64,000 bases of DNA from Dillenia suffruticosa (taxonomy: Eukaryota; Streptophyta; Magnoliopsida; Dilleniales; Dilleniaceae). A model generated the notes under the pieces. That model did no database searches and was not told the DNA's origin. It was given only the letters and a program-made list of their open reading frames with translations. Where the stretch lies: the NCBI GenBank assembly GCA_033439265.1, contig JAVTVX010000013.1, positions 22,721,000 to 22,784,999 on the forward strand, written 5' to 3'. The stretch's first letter is position 1; every line of letters begins with the position of its first letter. Positions 12,192 to 24,808 of this stretch are shown in pieces. A program made the position numbers and the translations under genes.

Positions 12192-12999
12192 GATCTCCCA
12201 AATAAGGGTTATTCTTTCTGGTACGTTGGGAATTTTCATCCCAATAGACACAATTCAACAAAATAAACCTTTTTTTTTTTAACTAAAACTTCTTCATCAA
12301 ATCAATCAACCCCCGCCACGAAAACCCTAGATTTAGCAAATGAGCATAAACAACAACAAAAATATAAAACCACAAAAAAAATTAACAAAAACCCACAAAA
12401 ATTAAAAAAATCCCCGACTACAATAAATTTCCAAATACACATAAAAATAAAAAATTCAAAAAGCCCACAAAAAAACTAAACAAATCCCTAACTATAACAA
12501 ACCTTAAAATACGCTAAAAAGGCAAAAAGCCTTGACAAATCTCTTCAATCTCTACTAAATAGGAGAGAGAGAAAGAGATTTGAACCCTAAGGCTATAGAA
12601 CAACAATATCTAACCCTAATCCGAGAGTCTTCTGAAACCCTCCAAAAACTGGTGGGAAATATAAAATCAAATCGATCAAATCCATCAGATACTGATAAAA
12701 ACTAAACCCTTTTAACAAATTTCAGAAAGACCGAAGAGAGAAAAATAATTCCAAAAAAGGTGTTAAAAGGGGGAAAAAAAAAGAATTACCTTTTGACAGG
12801 AAGAGAGACGAAACCGAAGAAGCAGAGACCTTCAGAAGCTATCCACAGCTTTGTCGTCATCAAAATCAACGGTTCAACCATAGTTTCCGTCAAAACAGAG
12901 AGAGAGAGAGAGAGAGATGAAAGAGAGGGGTTACGTTTCACAAACGGTCTGATTTTAGAGTCGTGTTTCAGTAGAAAAGACCTACACTAGATAAGACCG

Positions 13000-15726
13000 C
13001 CGTTAGAGACCCGTCACCGTTACATGCGACGGTGACGGTGACGGTGCAGCTTGCGTGGGTGGAGAGAGACGTCAACGTCACTTTTATTTTTTTTTTGATA
13101 TTTGAATTTTATTGGAGTATTATAAAATCTATTTTAAAAATTGAATTTTTAAAAAATCTTTTATATCATTTTTAGGATTTAAAATCATCTTTTTAATTAA
13201 GTAAATAAGAGGTTTGATTATTCAATTGAAAAAAATCTGTTGGGGTCAATGTCAATGGAGTCGTCGAACAAGTTAAGGAAGTGACCGAGAGGAGAGGTGT
13301 GTTTGGGTGTGCGTGATTATATGTCTTTGCTGGCCGCATTGCCCACCAAGTTCCCAACTTCCAAGTGTTTTCGTGATATTTCCACTGCCCTCCCATCGTC
13401 ATTGTACACACGCTCCGCTCATGCAACCAATCCAACGCAAACATCTGAAGTTTCTTTACAACAAATTGAGGTGTTATACCAGAGGAAATTCGCACACGTT
13501 TCAAAAAAATTTTTATTGAATTTTCTTGTGTCCATTAATTTAAAATCAAATATTTATTTACATAATAATATCATAAATTGATCTGAATGGACAGATGAAA
13601 TAGGTATAACCTTAAATTAGGATCTATGTGAGTGTTGATCAATGTTTAACTTAAAATTTATTTAAATCGATTAAAATATATTTATAATTTCATTTAAAAT
13701 TAGATGTAAATTATTATATAAAATTTAATATATTTGATTCATTTAACATTAATACCACCGTCATTAGCATGGGAGTTAAGCTGATAACAGTCTCTTGGCT
13801 TAATCTGAATTTATGTTCATCTTGGAAAGAGTAAAGTTGATATATGTATACATTAAGTGATTTAAGTTTATTTTGAACTCAATGTGTTAATAATTTAATT
13901 GAGATAGACAATGCTAAACGGCAAGTTAAAGGAAAGGCTGAGTATAAGAAACATACTCTTCTAGGACCTACATTTTTTTTTTTTTTTTTTTTTGTAATAA
14001 AATTAGATTTAAGGAAGAAAAAAAAATGGTTTTGGTGATGTGTTTTTCATTGAAATTAACTCAATCATTCGCTTCAAGGTCATGAAGATGTCAAAAGCTG
14101 TTTCTCTGTTTAATGTAAGAAAACTTCCGAAGGAAAGAAAGAAAAAAAAAGGGTTTTTGAAACATTGATGGTTATGCAAAAGAATGGCATAACTTTTTAT
14201 TATAAATGGCTCGGAATACCAACAAATGTTACGTATATGGTAAGAGTTCTATTGCCTCTTAATCACGTATGAGTTTGACTGCCTATGAGAATGGAGAAAT
14301 ATTTGTTAGGAGATCCCATAATATGTGAATCTCGTAATGATCGATTCAGACAAATTGAAATAAAGCCCTGATATTAGGTCTTTATACCAAAAAAAAAAAA
14401 AAAAAAAAAAAACAAATGGCTCAGAATGGTCCGCCCTTTAAAAAGTGACTAAAAAGCACATCCCAAGTGACCAAGATAAGTAATACAAATGCCCATGATT
14501 TATTTCTTAATTCGATCCGTGCAGGTCTTTTGCTCTATTATCTTGCTCAATCATGCGTAAAATTCTTCATTGTGGCCATTACAAAATCGACTGTTGCAGA
14601 GTGTAATTTATGAAAATGACAAGCCTGGATAGTAAAAACTATGATTATCAGAGAAACATGATTACCCAACAACATGAACATGAAGCTGCGCGTGACCATC
14701 AAGAGCTTAGGAACACTGTTTCAAGTCTGTTCCTAGGGAATGAAAAGTGGAATTGCTTTTCATTGGTGCAAGAGCTTATTGCCAGTGTTACATATAAGCA
14801 CAAGATCTTGAGAAATTGATTATTTTTAATTTTTCTCTAACCTTTTTCTTTTCTTCTTATTTAATGAGAGAAGATCTAAAACAAAGCCATATGCTTAGAA
14901 AATCACAACAAAGGTATCACTTTCCGACAATCACCCATTATATTAACATTCGAAAACCACCTTACATTGTAAAGCTAAATACGTACATAATTTTGTGCTT
15001 GGATTTGCAATAATGGGTCTTATTTTGGGGTTAAAATAAGTACTTTTGCTTTAAGTATTGTTATGTATGGGCATACCTCATACTCCACATCCTTACCACT
15101 GCATACCGTCTTGGCGACCACCGAGATTAGTAGTTTATATCGACCCCTCACAAACTCACTAGCATATGCTTTTAAAATTGAGTTTAATTAAAAAAAATTA
15201 TTTTCAAAAATAACATTGGAACTAATTTTTTATATTATAGTTACTTGGTAAAGTTATTTAAAAAATAATAATTATAATTCAGATATGATATTTCATAGTA
15301 TTAACTGTTATAATAGCATACTAAGAGTATAATTATACTTGTTATTCTTCTTATGTTTTTTTTTTTGATTTTTCATAAAAATGTGTGGTGCGCAAAGAAG
15401 CATGCGAAGTGGGGATTCGATTTGCGTATTTGTTCGGTTGCCTTTTTTAAAACCAAACAAACACTAACAACGTACGTACGGATTAACACCAGAGTAAAGC
15501 ATGTTATGATATGACCCCTAAATTGTAGCCTTTTTCCCATTCTGAAAAATATATTAATTAATTAATTAAGGAAATGCCATGCAACCTTCACTTCATTTGA
15601 TGTTATGTAATGATTAATTATCGTGTAAAACCTTTAATGTAATATTGACACCACTAGATATCTGCGTAATACAAATTTATTATAAATTAAGTCACTCGCT
15701 GATTAAGCTAAGCTTAGTTAGGTAAA
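13000..15726. other. Intergenic, no gene recognised
   Basis: A+T-rich DNA. The first few tens of bases are the likely distal promoter of the SLT1-type gene, including GACGGTGACGGTGACGG. Long T-runs (about 13972-13994) and an A-run (about 14390-14412) may be tails of retroposed copies. Open stretches here (for example 13297-13581) show no recognisable family or start context. Confidence 0.3.
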
Positions 15727-15915
15727 TTTTTTATTTTATTATATCGACCGATATCTGAAATCATATTTTGATTAATTCAGTTTGAAATTCATAGTGATTT
15801 ATTTAAGGGGTCTACTCTCTCAACGTAGTTTGCTCTATACTCAAGTCACGAATCGAACTTAAAATCTTGATTAAAAAATTTAACGTCATATTTTATTATA
15901 TCAACTGATTGTTGA
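15727..15915 (-). mobile_element. SINE-like dispersed repeat, copy 3 (best B box)
   Basis: In the minus orientation it begins with TTGATATAATAAAATATGAC. It carries AGTTCGATTCGTGAC, a good Pol III B-box match (GGTTCRANNC), continues through TTGAGTATAGAGC and ends at GATATAATAAAATAAAAAA. This copy best supports a tRNA-derived SINE. A fixed distance from head to A-rich tail is shared with copies 1, 4, 5 and 6. Confidence 0.6.
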
Positions 15916-17588
15916 TATAAAACTCTCTTACTCTCTCACTACAATAGGTCACGCATCGACAAAAGAACATTTTTTTTTTCTTTTTAAGTTAGATTTTGGG
16001 CATCCATTAGGCTTTTAGAAAGATAATAAGTCTCACAAATGTAGTACTTATATATATGTAATTTAATTGTACTCTTCAATGTTGAATGTTATTGTTGTGA
16101 AAGAAAATGTAAATGGACAAAATCAAAATTAAAATTTTGAATAATTACCAATAATTTTTTCTAAGCACCTAATAATTTCTTAATTATCATCTATAAATTC
16201 TCGATTATATATTTTCTCTTAGATTTTACTATATTTAAATTCTGTTTTATTTATTTTTTCTCTTCGTCTTTATTCTCATAAAATATATGTATTTTTTTTG
16301 CTTGCGTTGTAACATGGCCTTGTAGTGATTTAAAATATGTGAGCATTTTATTATTCATAATATATATATATATATATATATATATTTATTTATTTTGTTA
16401 TAGAGAGTGTATCGCCTTAGGAAAGGGGGTCCGAAATCGAATTCAAAATTTCAAGTTAAAAGAGAAGTATTTGATTGTATTTGATTCAAAAGCTTTTAGG
16501 ATTCATAATAGTTTTAATATTGAAATCTTTTTTTTTTTAGAAATGTGAATAAATTGTAAACAATTTTTTTTTCTAAAAAAACACCCGTAACCGTCCATAA
16601 TTTCTTTAATTTTTATTTTTCACTAAAATTTATGTTTTGAAAAAAAACTCTCTTTATTTCTCTTAACTTATTTTTTTATTAAGATTTATTCTTTTTTTTT
16701 ATTCGGAATACATGCGTGGTTCCCTTGCTTTGATAAAGAGAATAAAATTGTGTTAATATTTAATTGGTTCAATAATTAAATATCGATATCTTTTAAATAA
16801 AATTTTGAATTTAATTTTATATATAGAAAAATAGATATCGAAAGAGTCTTATTTTTTAAAGAGTTAATTCGAATTGAATTAAATTAAACATAATTACGAG
16901 ATACTTGTAATTTATATATAAAAAAAAAAACAGTGATGCGGAGAAACACCGATATTTTTTTTTTTTCTTTCGCCAACCCTCTTGCAGCAACGTTAAATTA
17001 AATAATAGTACGACGTTGTAGTCAAGTACGGCTTAGATATCGCCCGTGAGTTAGTGTTCAGGTGTTTTCTCTCTTTGGAACTTACCTAGTTGTTAAGATG
17101 CATTCCCTGCAATATATTTTGTGGAATCACCCTAGGAAGGTTACAACTTAAATTCACTTTGGGTTTTTTTTTTTTTTTTTTTAATGTCAACTGGAGATTA
17201 TTCTCTGCATTTACAGCTTTATGATGTACTTGTATAATATAAGATTGACACCACACGAGTGCTTAAAAAAATACAAAATTGCAAACAATAAGAATATTAG
17301 CTATTATTGTCATTTATATATTAATAAATTTATGAAGAATGTGAAATAACTAAAGATATTTGAAGCAACTCCATTGAACAAACACTACAAATGTCCTCAA
17401 ATTCTCTTTAATACATTATTAAGTCTAAATTTTAAAATTTTCATGGAGTAAATTATTTTTTAGATAAATTATCAATATTTGATAATTATATTGGATCTTA
17501 TATACAAAATTGATTTTTAAAATAATTAAGATAATTTAAAACTAAAATCTTATTTAAATTATGTCGAGAGTTCAGTGGGTTGCTCTCA

Positions 17589-17591
<3 letters not shown>

Positions 17592-17621
<30 letters not shown>
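17592..17621. repeat. (GA)n microsatellite
   Basis: About 15 GA units in an otherwise unremarkable intergenic stretch. Open frames crossing it (Arg-Glu or Ser-Leu runs) are repeat artefacts. Confidence 0.9.
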
Positions 17622-17624
<3 letters not shown>

Positions 17625-18120
17625 AGTGGATTGCATTGACCTTTCCCATTGGTTAAACCTAAGCACATCACTTCTTCCAGAAAAAAAGTACCGTTGGATC
17701 ATCATGAGCTCGAGGAGAGAGGTAAACCCAAAAGGGACTTGGATCTCGGTAGAACAACAAGAATCTAACATAAGGAGGTGGAAGCTTGAGCAGGTATTAC
17801 CTCTCTCGATTGATAGGAACATTAATTAGGTTAGAACGCATTATTAGCATTATGATATTTCTAATTATAAGGAGCATATTTGATATTTAAAATAATTAAG
17901 ACATTACACGTTAGGGTTGTTTTTAGTGTAGTTGCCACTCGACCACGATGGCTAATCCTCTTTATCGCATTTACAGGCACCACATGTCTCCTCCACGAGG
18001 GAAAACTATAAAAAATTTTAAAACGTGCATCATTCTTTAATCCTCCCCCACCAAAATGGGTAACTTTCCAACTACGTTACCTTTTTTTGTCATTGATAAA
18101 AAGCGTGGTTAGGTCATGTA

Positions 18121-18300
18121 TTTTTTTTTTATTATCGATATTTAAAATTATACTTTAATTAATCCGATTTGGGTATTTATAAAAATTCTATTAAATGGAT
18201 AATTTTTTAAACGTAATCTTTTCAATTTTTAAGTTTCAAATCTATGACTTGATTAAAAAATTTAATATCTTATTCTACTAAATTGACTATCCGTTAATGT
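18121..18300 (-). mobile_element. SINE-like dispersed repeat, copy 4
   Basis: The plus strand shows the T-run, then ATTATCGATATTTAAAATTAT, AATTAATCCGATTTGGG, then GACTTGATTAAAAAATTTAA and TATTCTACTAAATTGAC. It is more diverged than copies 3 and 5 and its B box is degraded. Confidence 0.5.
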
Positions 18301-18524
18301 TAGACCATGTATATGATAAGCTTATGGTCTCCTCATCCTCCTTTATATTATACATACATGCACAAATACATATGTTTATATTTTATTAAGAGTGATTAAG
18401 TCATGTAACATGAGCGATTCCAATTTTCTTAATCCGCTTATTTCTTAAAAATGTCAAAATTGATTCAAGATTTCTAACTCTGCCTTTATAATAATTACTT
18501 AATATGCTTATAAATCATAAGTTT

Positions 18525-18720
18525 TGGCTCAAGTAATTAGCAAATTTCTCTTTTTCTTTAAGATTTATGAGATCTCAAATTCGATTATGTAAGAGGCTGT
18601 CAAAAAAATTTTCACAAACTTGTGGGGTCCAAACCAATCATTTTGTTGAATGAAAATTGATAAGTATGGTCTTGAAATCACACTAAAATGAAAAAAAAGA
18701 TTAAGTCAATAATACTTGAA
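18525..18720 (+). mobile_element. Second tRNA-derived SINE family, one copy
   Basis: TGGCTCAAGTAATTAG at 18525-18540 resembles a Pol III A box. AAATTCGATTA at about 18578 resembles a B box. The 53-bp spacing is close to that in tRNA genes. The 3' limit is uncertain. It is distinct in sequence from the six-copy family. Confidence 0.35.
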
Positions 18721-21700
18721 TTGATTTCCCAACACACCCAGATGGAATGGGAATAGGAATTTATAATAATTAAAAATGGTTGCACTGCACTTGATTGTGT
18801 ATCAAAGATAAAAAGAAGAGAAGGGTATCATTATTTAGACTCAATAATTGAAAGAAGATATCCAAAAGCCACCAAACAATTGGTGGCATTTGCGATCCAA
18901 GTCGTATCACCAAGTGAAAAGTGAACGCTTTGCATGTGAAAATAACATTTGTTTTGTCTACATCCAGGCGAGAATATATGGCAGTAAGAAGTTAAATCTT
19001 TGAAACTCTACAACCATTGTACGCAGGACAGACCGTAGGGCCATTTAAAAAAATAATAATAATACAAGTGACCAAATGAAACATGACTTAGAAATTAATA
19101 TATGTGTTAGTTTTTTAAAAATAAATTCAGGTATTAATAGTGATTCTAATTTATTTAATAATTATGATAAATGATTACCCTTTACTCTATTGTCCTAAAA
19201 CCATGAATTTTCTAATAAAATGAAAAAAAAAGGGGACCGGCTGAATTTTATCGATGTGTCATGAAACAAATAAAGATCAAACTTAATTAAAATTAAGTGA
19301 TATTTTCAATATAAAATATTATTAATAAAGTAATAATTTATTTTTATGAGAATTTTAATTTTTATTTGTAATGTTTTGTAATTTTTATCAAATAAAATAG
19401 AAATAAATAAAAATAAATTAAAAACAATGGAGATATGTCGGTCCCTGCCCAAGACCAAGAAGCGCTCGAGCGCGTAATGCGGCTACTAAAATGGATTGCT
19501 ATGGGTAGTTGGAAGGGACAATAATTCTTTGTCTTCTCTAATTGCCCTTATCTTCATAAATGCCTTAAAAATTGCACATTTTTGTTTTTGTTTTAATAAA
19601 TAATTTACTCTTACAAAATTACTATAAAAAAATTTATTCATGTAAAATTTATTATTTTCATTATTCGATTAGATTAGGTGAAATTTTCACATTTTGACAA
19701 TTTTTTTCCATAATGATTTTTGTTTATTTCCCCTTTTCTTTTCTAAAGTCATCCACAAAAGAAAACAAATTTAACTTTTTCATATTATATATTTTTTATA
19801 TTTTTTTCCTCCCCCCTTGCCTCACAACTCCAACAACGTTAGCATTTACTCCCACTTTGGGAATAAATGTCCCCCTACCTCAAATTTTAGCAGAAAATGT
19901 TTATTTATCAAATTTTAAGGAAGTAATATTTTACCCATTTTTTCTTCCACCACATGTCCTTAATTTATGTGATTTATGGGTTATTACCTATAACTAATAA
20001 ATTTACGGGCCGGGGTTGCTAATAGATAACGATACATATTTTTACATTAAGGATTTTGATAGTTCGACTAACATCATTTTCTTTCCTTTAGAGGCTTCCA
20101 AGCCTAGTTGTATATTTGCACCCTTTTATCCTAATGGTAAACAACTAAAATCGGACGAGATAACATACAAATAAAGGTAATCACCAACAAGGGTGTAACA
20201 TCCAAACCACAAGTACTCCAAAAACTAATAATTATTTGAATTAAATAACAAATAATAATAAAGAAAGACCTTCGTAGAAAGGATGCGATGTCGGAAAGGT
20301 GCAAAGGATTTGGAAGTGGAATTATACCAACCATTTTAACTCCTCCATTCTTGTCACGCCAAATGTTATATAAGAAATTAATAGACTTCAAATCTCAATG
20401 TTTTACTTTTTCGGATGTTATAAACCATTCAAAGGATGTGTTATAATTCAAGTTTCAAGATATGAAGATGAGCATTGATCTATGGCACGCCATGTTCTTG
20501 GTTTGGTAGGTGCATCGATCATTTATAACTTATATATTCAGATCAAAGACACCAAGGCTGTATCTTTAGTCCTTATCTTTCTAAACTTTATTTAGTAAAA
20601 GGCTCAATTATATAATTAAAAATAACATTTTTATGCAAATTCTAAATAAATTAAAATCATTATGATTATTATTATTATTATTATTATTATATACACAATA
20701 TTGTATTTACATTGAATTCAGAAGAGATGCAATTCAAACCAACCCCAAAATCATTATCATAAGACAAGTGAGTGAGGTTTCCGAGATACACTCGATTGTG
20801 AATTTGTATACATTCACATCATGTGAATAAGGGGATACAATTTTGAAATGGGAGACAAACCAGCCCCAAAATTTTCTTCTCTTTGGACTCGAGTTCATTC
20901 CTCTGTGGTGTGGCCAACAGAATCATGTATCCATTTTAGAAATGGGGACAAAAAGGTGACAATAATTTGTCCCTTGGGAGATCATTAATGGGCTTTTCGA
21001 TGCATTATTGAGAAATGGGTAACATGGAAAACTAGAGGGAGAATAGTGTTGCCCACTAATGCCTTTTTGGACAATGAGTCATCTCCATACACAAAGAGGA
21101 GGTCCTAGGGACATTGTTCATTCTATTTTACTCTCATTTTATCTATATATTCTTTTTTCTTATCGTTTCACTTGTTTTAGAAACCCATCCCCCCCCCCAA
21201 AAAAAAAAAAGAGAGAGAAAATGAATAGATTGTCTTAAGGAAAGACCTATTCTATTAAATCAAAATTTTTTAAAAATGACATTATGTAATATTAATTGTC
21301 ACAACTCAAACTCTCAAAAAACCAAAAAGAAAAAAAAAATATGTTAATGAAAGTTTTTGTTATCAAGCTAACTTTTTTATTAATAGGAAAGGGCAAGATT
21401 CAAACATAGAACTTGTATCACGGGTGAACATGACATTAATCATATGTTCGTCACAAAAAGAAAAACAATTAGACTAGTATTAAAGTCTTATTGCTTTGAC
21501 AACCAACTGGACCAACGTTTGTTGGTGGGTGCTAAGAAATATGTATTACTATTCCGGGATGAGAGTAACACTTCATTACTTGCGGTGTTATGGCTTCTGC
21601 ACCAATTTAGAAGTAAGTTTAATTTGCCCTTTTCTTTATGGGGAACTACAACCGCGTCTCTTCTAATGTTCCTAGAGGTAGATTATCCCTTGGATTACAA

Positions 21701-21960
21701 AGAAAAAAAAATCATCAACACAAAATATATGCGCGCAAAATACAAAAAAAAAAAAAAAAAAAAAAAATTATGAGGATTATTTGGTTTTAATTTTGTATCA
21801 ATACACGTAGAAAATAAAAAAATTAATTATGAGGATTATGTGGTTTTAATTTTGTATCAAGAACATGTATACAATAATTTATGATTAATTCACAAATAAA
21901 AAATTTTTGCCCTTTTCATCTATAGATGAGACTAATAATAATGCCATGTGGGTCTAGTAA
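18721..21960. other. Intergenic, no gene recognised
   Basis: A+T-rich DNA with an ATT microsatellite at about 20664-20690 and a poly-C/poly-A junction near 21190-21212. A 226-bp segment (20195-20421) has imperfect inverted ends, TGTAACATCC and GGATGTTATA, and might be a small transposon or LTR scrap. The open stretch at 21444-21773 could not be assigned to any family. Confidence 0.3.
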
Positions 21961-21984
21961 ATCCAAAATCAACTTAAATAAATT

Positions 21985-22985
21985 TTATATAGTATTAACA
22001 TATTTTAATTTTATTAGATATGTGTACGAGAGAACTATAATAATGTAAGAATTTACGAAACTCTAACCGGTAGCTTTTTTATCAATATTAGATTTCATCA
22101 AAATTCGATATTATATCTCATTTTTTTGTAATAGTTATAGATGAAATCACAGAAAATATTTAAGATAAAATACCATAGTTTATATTGTTTACAGATGATA
22201 TATTATTGATCGATAAAAATAGAGAGAGTATTAGCACTAAATTAGGGTTATAGAAAAACACATTAAAATTTAGAGAATTTAAATTGAGTAGATCAAAAAC
22301 TGAGTATATGGGGTATAAATTTAATGACAATTATCAAAATGATGAAAAAGTGATTAGATTATAAAGAAAAGACATATAAAAAAATTGAAAGTTTTAGATA
22401 CTTTGACTCCATCATTCAAAATGATAACAATATAGATAAGAATACGAATCATAAGATTCAAACAAGATAGATGAAATTGAGAAGTGTATTTGAAATTTTT
22501 TACAATCGCACGATACCATTATATTTGAAGAGAAAGTTTTATAAAATAGCAATAAAATCTGTACTATTATATGAAATTGAGTATTAAATTATTAAATAAC
22601 AATAAAAATATAAAATAGATACAACTGAAATGAATATAGTTAGCTGAATGTTTGTCAAAACTAAAAATGATAGAATTAAAAATTACGAGATATATAATAA
22701 GTTGGGAATTAGTTGTGATTAAAATACGAGAATATCGTTTGAGATTGTTTGAGTATATGCAATGAAATCCAAAAATGCACCACTTAAGAGAATTAAAAAT
22801 TTAAATATAGGAGATTTAGTAAAACGTAGAGGGAAACCATTGAAAATTTGGATACAAATTATATGTAAAGATATGATAGTTAAGAATTTAATTGAGAAGA
22901 TAGTTTTCAATAGAAATGAGTGGCGTAAGAAAATCCACACCAACTAAATCAATATTGATTTGATTTGATTTGATTTTTCTTTTAC
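21985..22985 (+). mobile_element. RTE-clade LINE, decayed 3' part of reverse transcriptase
   Basis: Three-frame reading recovers pieces of an RTE-type reverse transcriptase in order: a palm segment near 22060-22140; the catalytic box FTDD at 22188-22199 (usually FADD), followed by ILLID; then FKLSRSKTEYMGYKF; then a segment like SIIQND and IDK; and a C-terminal part at 22762-22947 (KRRGKPLKIWIQI, NRNEWRKKIH). Frameshifts and stops are scattered throughout, so it is long dead. It ends in repeated TTGAT units (about 22956-22974), the kind of short tandem tail I know from plant RTE elements. The 5' half, including the endonuclease, is absent. Confidence 0.75.
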
Positions 22986-23570
22986 TAAATATTTGTTTTT
23001 TATAATCGATATCAAATTTTAAAATTAAGATTTAATTTTTTGTCGTAGTATTAACATATTTTAATCAAATTTTTAATTAAATTATCATTACATTTTGATC
23101 AATTTAAATAAGTATTTTATTAAAAATTAGTTGATATATACTGTATATCTGACCCAGAAAATTTGATAAATTAATTCTTGATTTATTGGGTTCATATAAT
23201 ATTATTTTTAAATTAATCATCAAGGGCATGGCTCTAATAAAACTGATCTTCCAAAAAAAAAAAAATGCCTGTTGGTTTTGGTAATCTAGAATACTGAAAA
23301 TCTTCTTTCCATTGTACCCTCCTTGGTTGAGGCCGAGGAAATTCATGAATAAATTCATGAATATCACCAGTGACAACCAAACTACTGGTCAAAAAGAAAA
23401 TGTGAGGACAAAGCTCCAATATCCTATTGAATGAGTTCCAAGTTTTGCAATCTAAAATTGACCGTGCCCTCTACGCCTGGACACCAAAACCCCTCTTATG
23501 TTTTACATAAGTTTCAACATGTATATAACATGAACTTCTTTAAAAGTTTCTCAATTTCCTGTATACTAAC

Positions 23571-24098
23571 ATGGAGCCAAAACATCACCATAGCCATTTT
23601 GATATTAGCCCACTTTTTGTAGGACTTCTGGGCATAATGGGAGGTGCTATACTTGTTGCATTCTGTCATTGTCTCACAGTCGGTAGGTGCTCACCCAGGC
23701 AAACACTAAACACAGCAAGTCCGCGCCTGCCGCACCACGGCCCAATTGGCCCGCGTGACACCTCTAGTAGCTCAAGTGGTTCAGGAGTGAAAATCAGCAT
23801 TCCCATATATAAGCACACCAAAGAAAGTAAAGAAGGAACATGTTCCATCTGCTTGAGTGAGTTTATAGAAGAGGAGGAAATTAGGGTTTTGCCCGAGTGT
23901 TCACATACGTTTCACGTCCCCTGCATTGATATGTGGCTTTATTCGCATTCTAGTTGCCCTCTTTGTCGTGCTGATATAAGGCCTCCCCTTCACTTGGTGT
24001 TGGATGTGCCTAATCCAAGTCCAGAATCTGCATCAAATTCTAGTTTGGATGTGCAACCAGAGCCTCGCGGACGAAGGGATTACTTGGTGGGCTTTTGA
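23571..24098 (+). CDS. RING-H2 finger protein, ATL-like E3 ubiquitin ligase (175 aa)
   Basis: Single-exon membrane-anchored ubiquitin ligase candidate. A hydrophobic segment at residues ~14-36 follows a short His-rich N terminus. The RING-H2 finger is complete and canonically spaced: C91, C94, C110, H112, H115, C118, C129, C132 (C-x2-C-x15-C-x-H-x2-H-x2-C-x10-C-x2-C). A Ser-rich linker and a Pro/Ser-rich tail flank it. The usual ATL GLD motif before the finger is not evident. A TATATAA-like box lies about 50 bp upstream of the ATG, so the 5' UTR may be short. The finger shares CIDMWLYSH with the RING-H2 gene 2.5 kb downstream. Its place next to SLT1 and GT14 fits Arabidopsis ATL33 (At2g37580), though I cannot say which of the two is the closer match. 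Confidence 0.88.
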   Translation: MEPKHHHSHFDISPLFVGLLGIMGGAILVAFCHCLTVGRCSPRQTLNTASPRLPHHGPIGPRDTSSSSSGSGVKISIPIYKHTKESKEGTCSICLSEFIEEEEIRVLPECSHTFHVPCIDMWLYSHSSCPLCRADIRPPLHLVLDVPNPSPESASNSSLDVQPEPRGRRDYLVGF

Positions 24099-24429
24099 TT
24101 TTTTAATGTCCTTGCTTGTAGAGTAGCGTGAGGGATGGGGTCTTTTTATTCACGGTATGTGAACAAGCTAACTCTTTGGGCTCAAACCTGGCCCAATGTG
24201 GTTAATTCCGACCCATTATTGACCCAAGCGTCCGAAAGCTACAACGAATATTGTATGAATGTCTACCAAAAAAAAAAAAAAATTGTATGAATTAATTTTA
24301 CATGATCTTCCATAATAATAAAAAAATAGAACATTTCAAAATTCAAATTTAAGAAATTTTAAATTGGTTAAACAATCTTCCAGTCAAGAAAAAAATTGTC
24401 CAGATGGATCAAATTAGAAAAAGATTAAA

Positions 24430-24808
24430 AAATTCACACAGTACATCACAGCTTATAGAGGAGTCTCATCCTGAAGAAGATTGAGGAGTCTTATCCTCTC
24501 GTGCACGCTGTGATGGACTGCCGTCAGCTGCTGAGGGAGCTTGGAGTGGCGGAAGTGAAGCACGTGTACAGGGAAGCCAACAAGTGTGTTGATCATTTAG
24601 TTAGATTGGGCAAAGCAAGTCCTAATGGGGTGTCCATCATGGAGAGGCCGCCTAACTTTTATCATTTTCTTGCTGAGAGATGACAAGTGAGGAGCAGAGG
24701 CTAGAAGGCTTGTGAGAGGTAGTTCGGTAGGCCGTGGGTGTGTGTAGTCCCTTGGACTAGGTTTTGTGTTGTTGTTTGTCTCTTTACCTAACAAAAAAAT
24801 AAATAAAA
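24430..24808 (+). mobile_element. L1-type LINE 3' end with RNase H-like domain fragment
   Basis: The frame reading HAVMDCRQLLRELGVAEV, then YREANKCVDHLVRLG and a stop at about 24683, matches the end of the RNase H-like domain carried by many plant L1 elements (the DCRQLL...REAN..AD.LA.LG pattern). It is followed by a short G/T-rich 3' UTR and an A-rich tail (24792-24808). The frame stays open for at least 30 bp upstream of 24501. Endonuclease and reverse transcriptase are missing, so this is a 5'-truncated insertion between the two RING-H2 genes. Confidence 0.7.

Noticed and set aside
24501-24683. Short host gene between the RING-H2 genes
   Set aside because: The DCRQLL...REANKC...LVRLG pattern is the RNase H end of an L1 element, followed by an A-rich tail.
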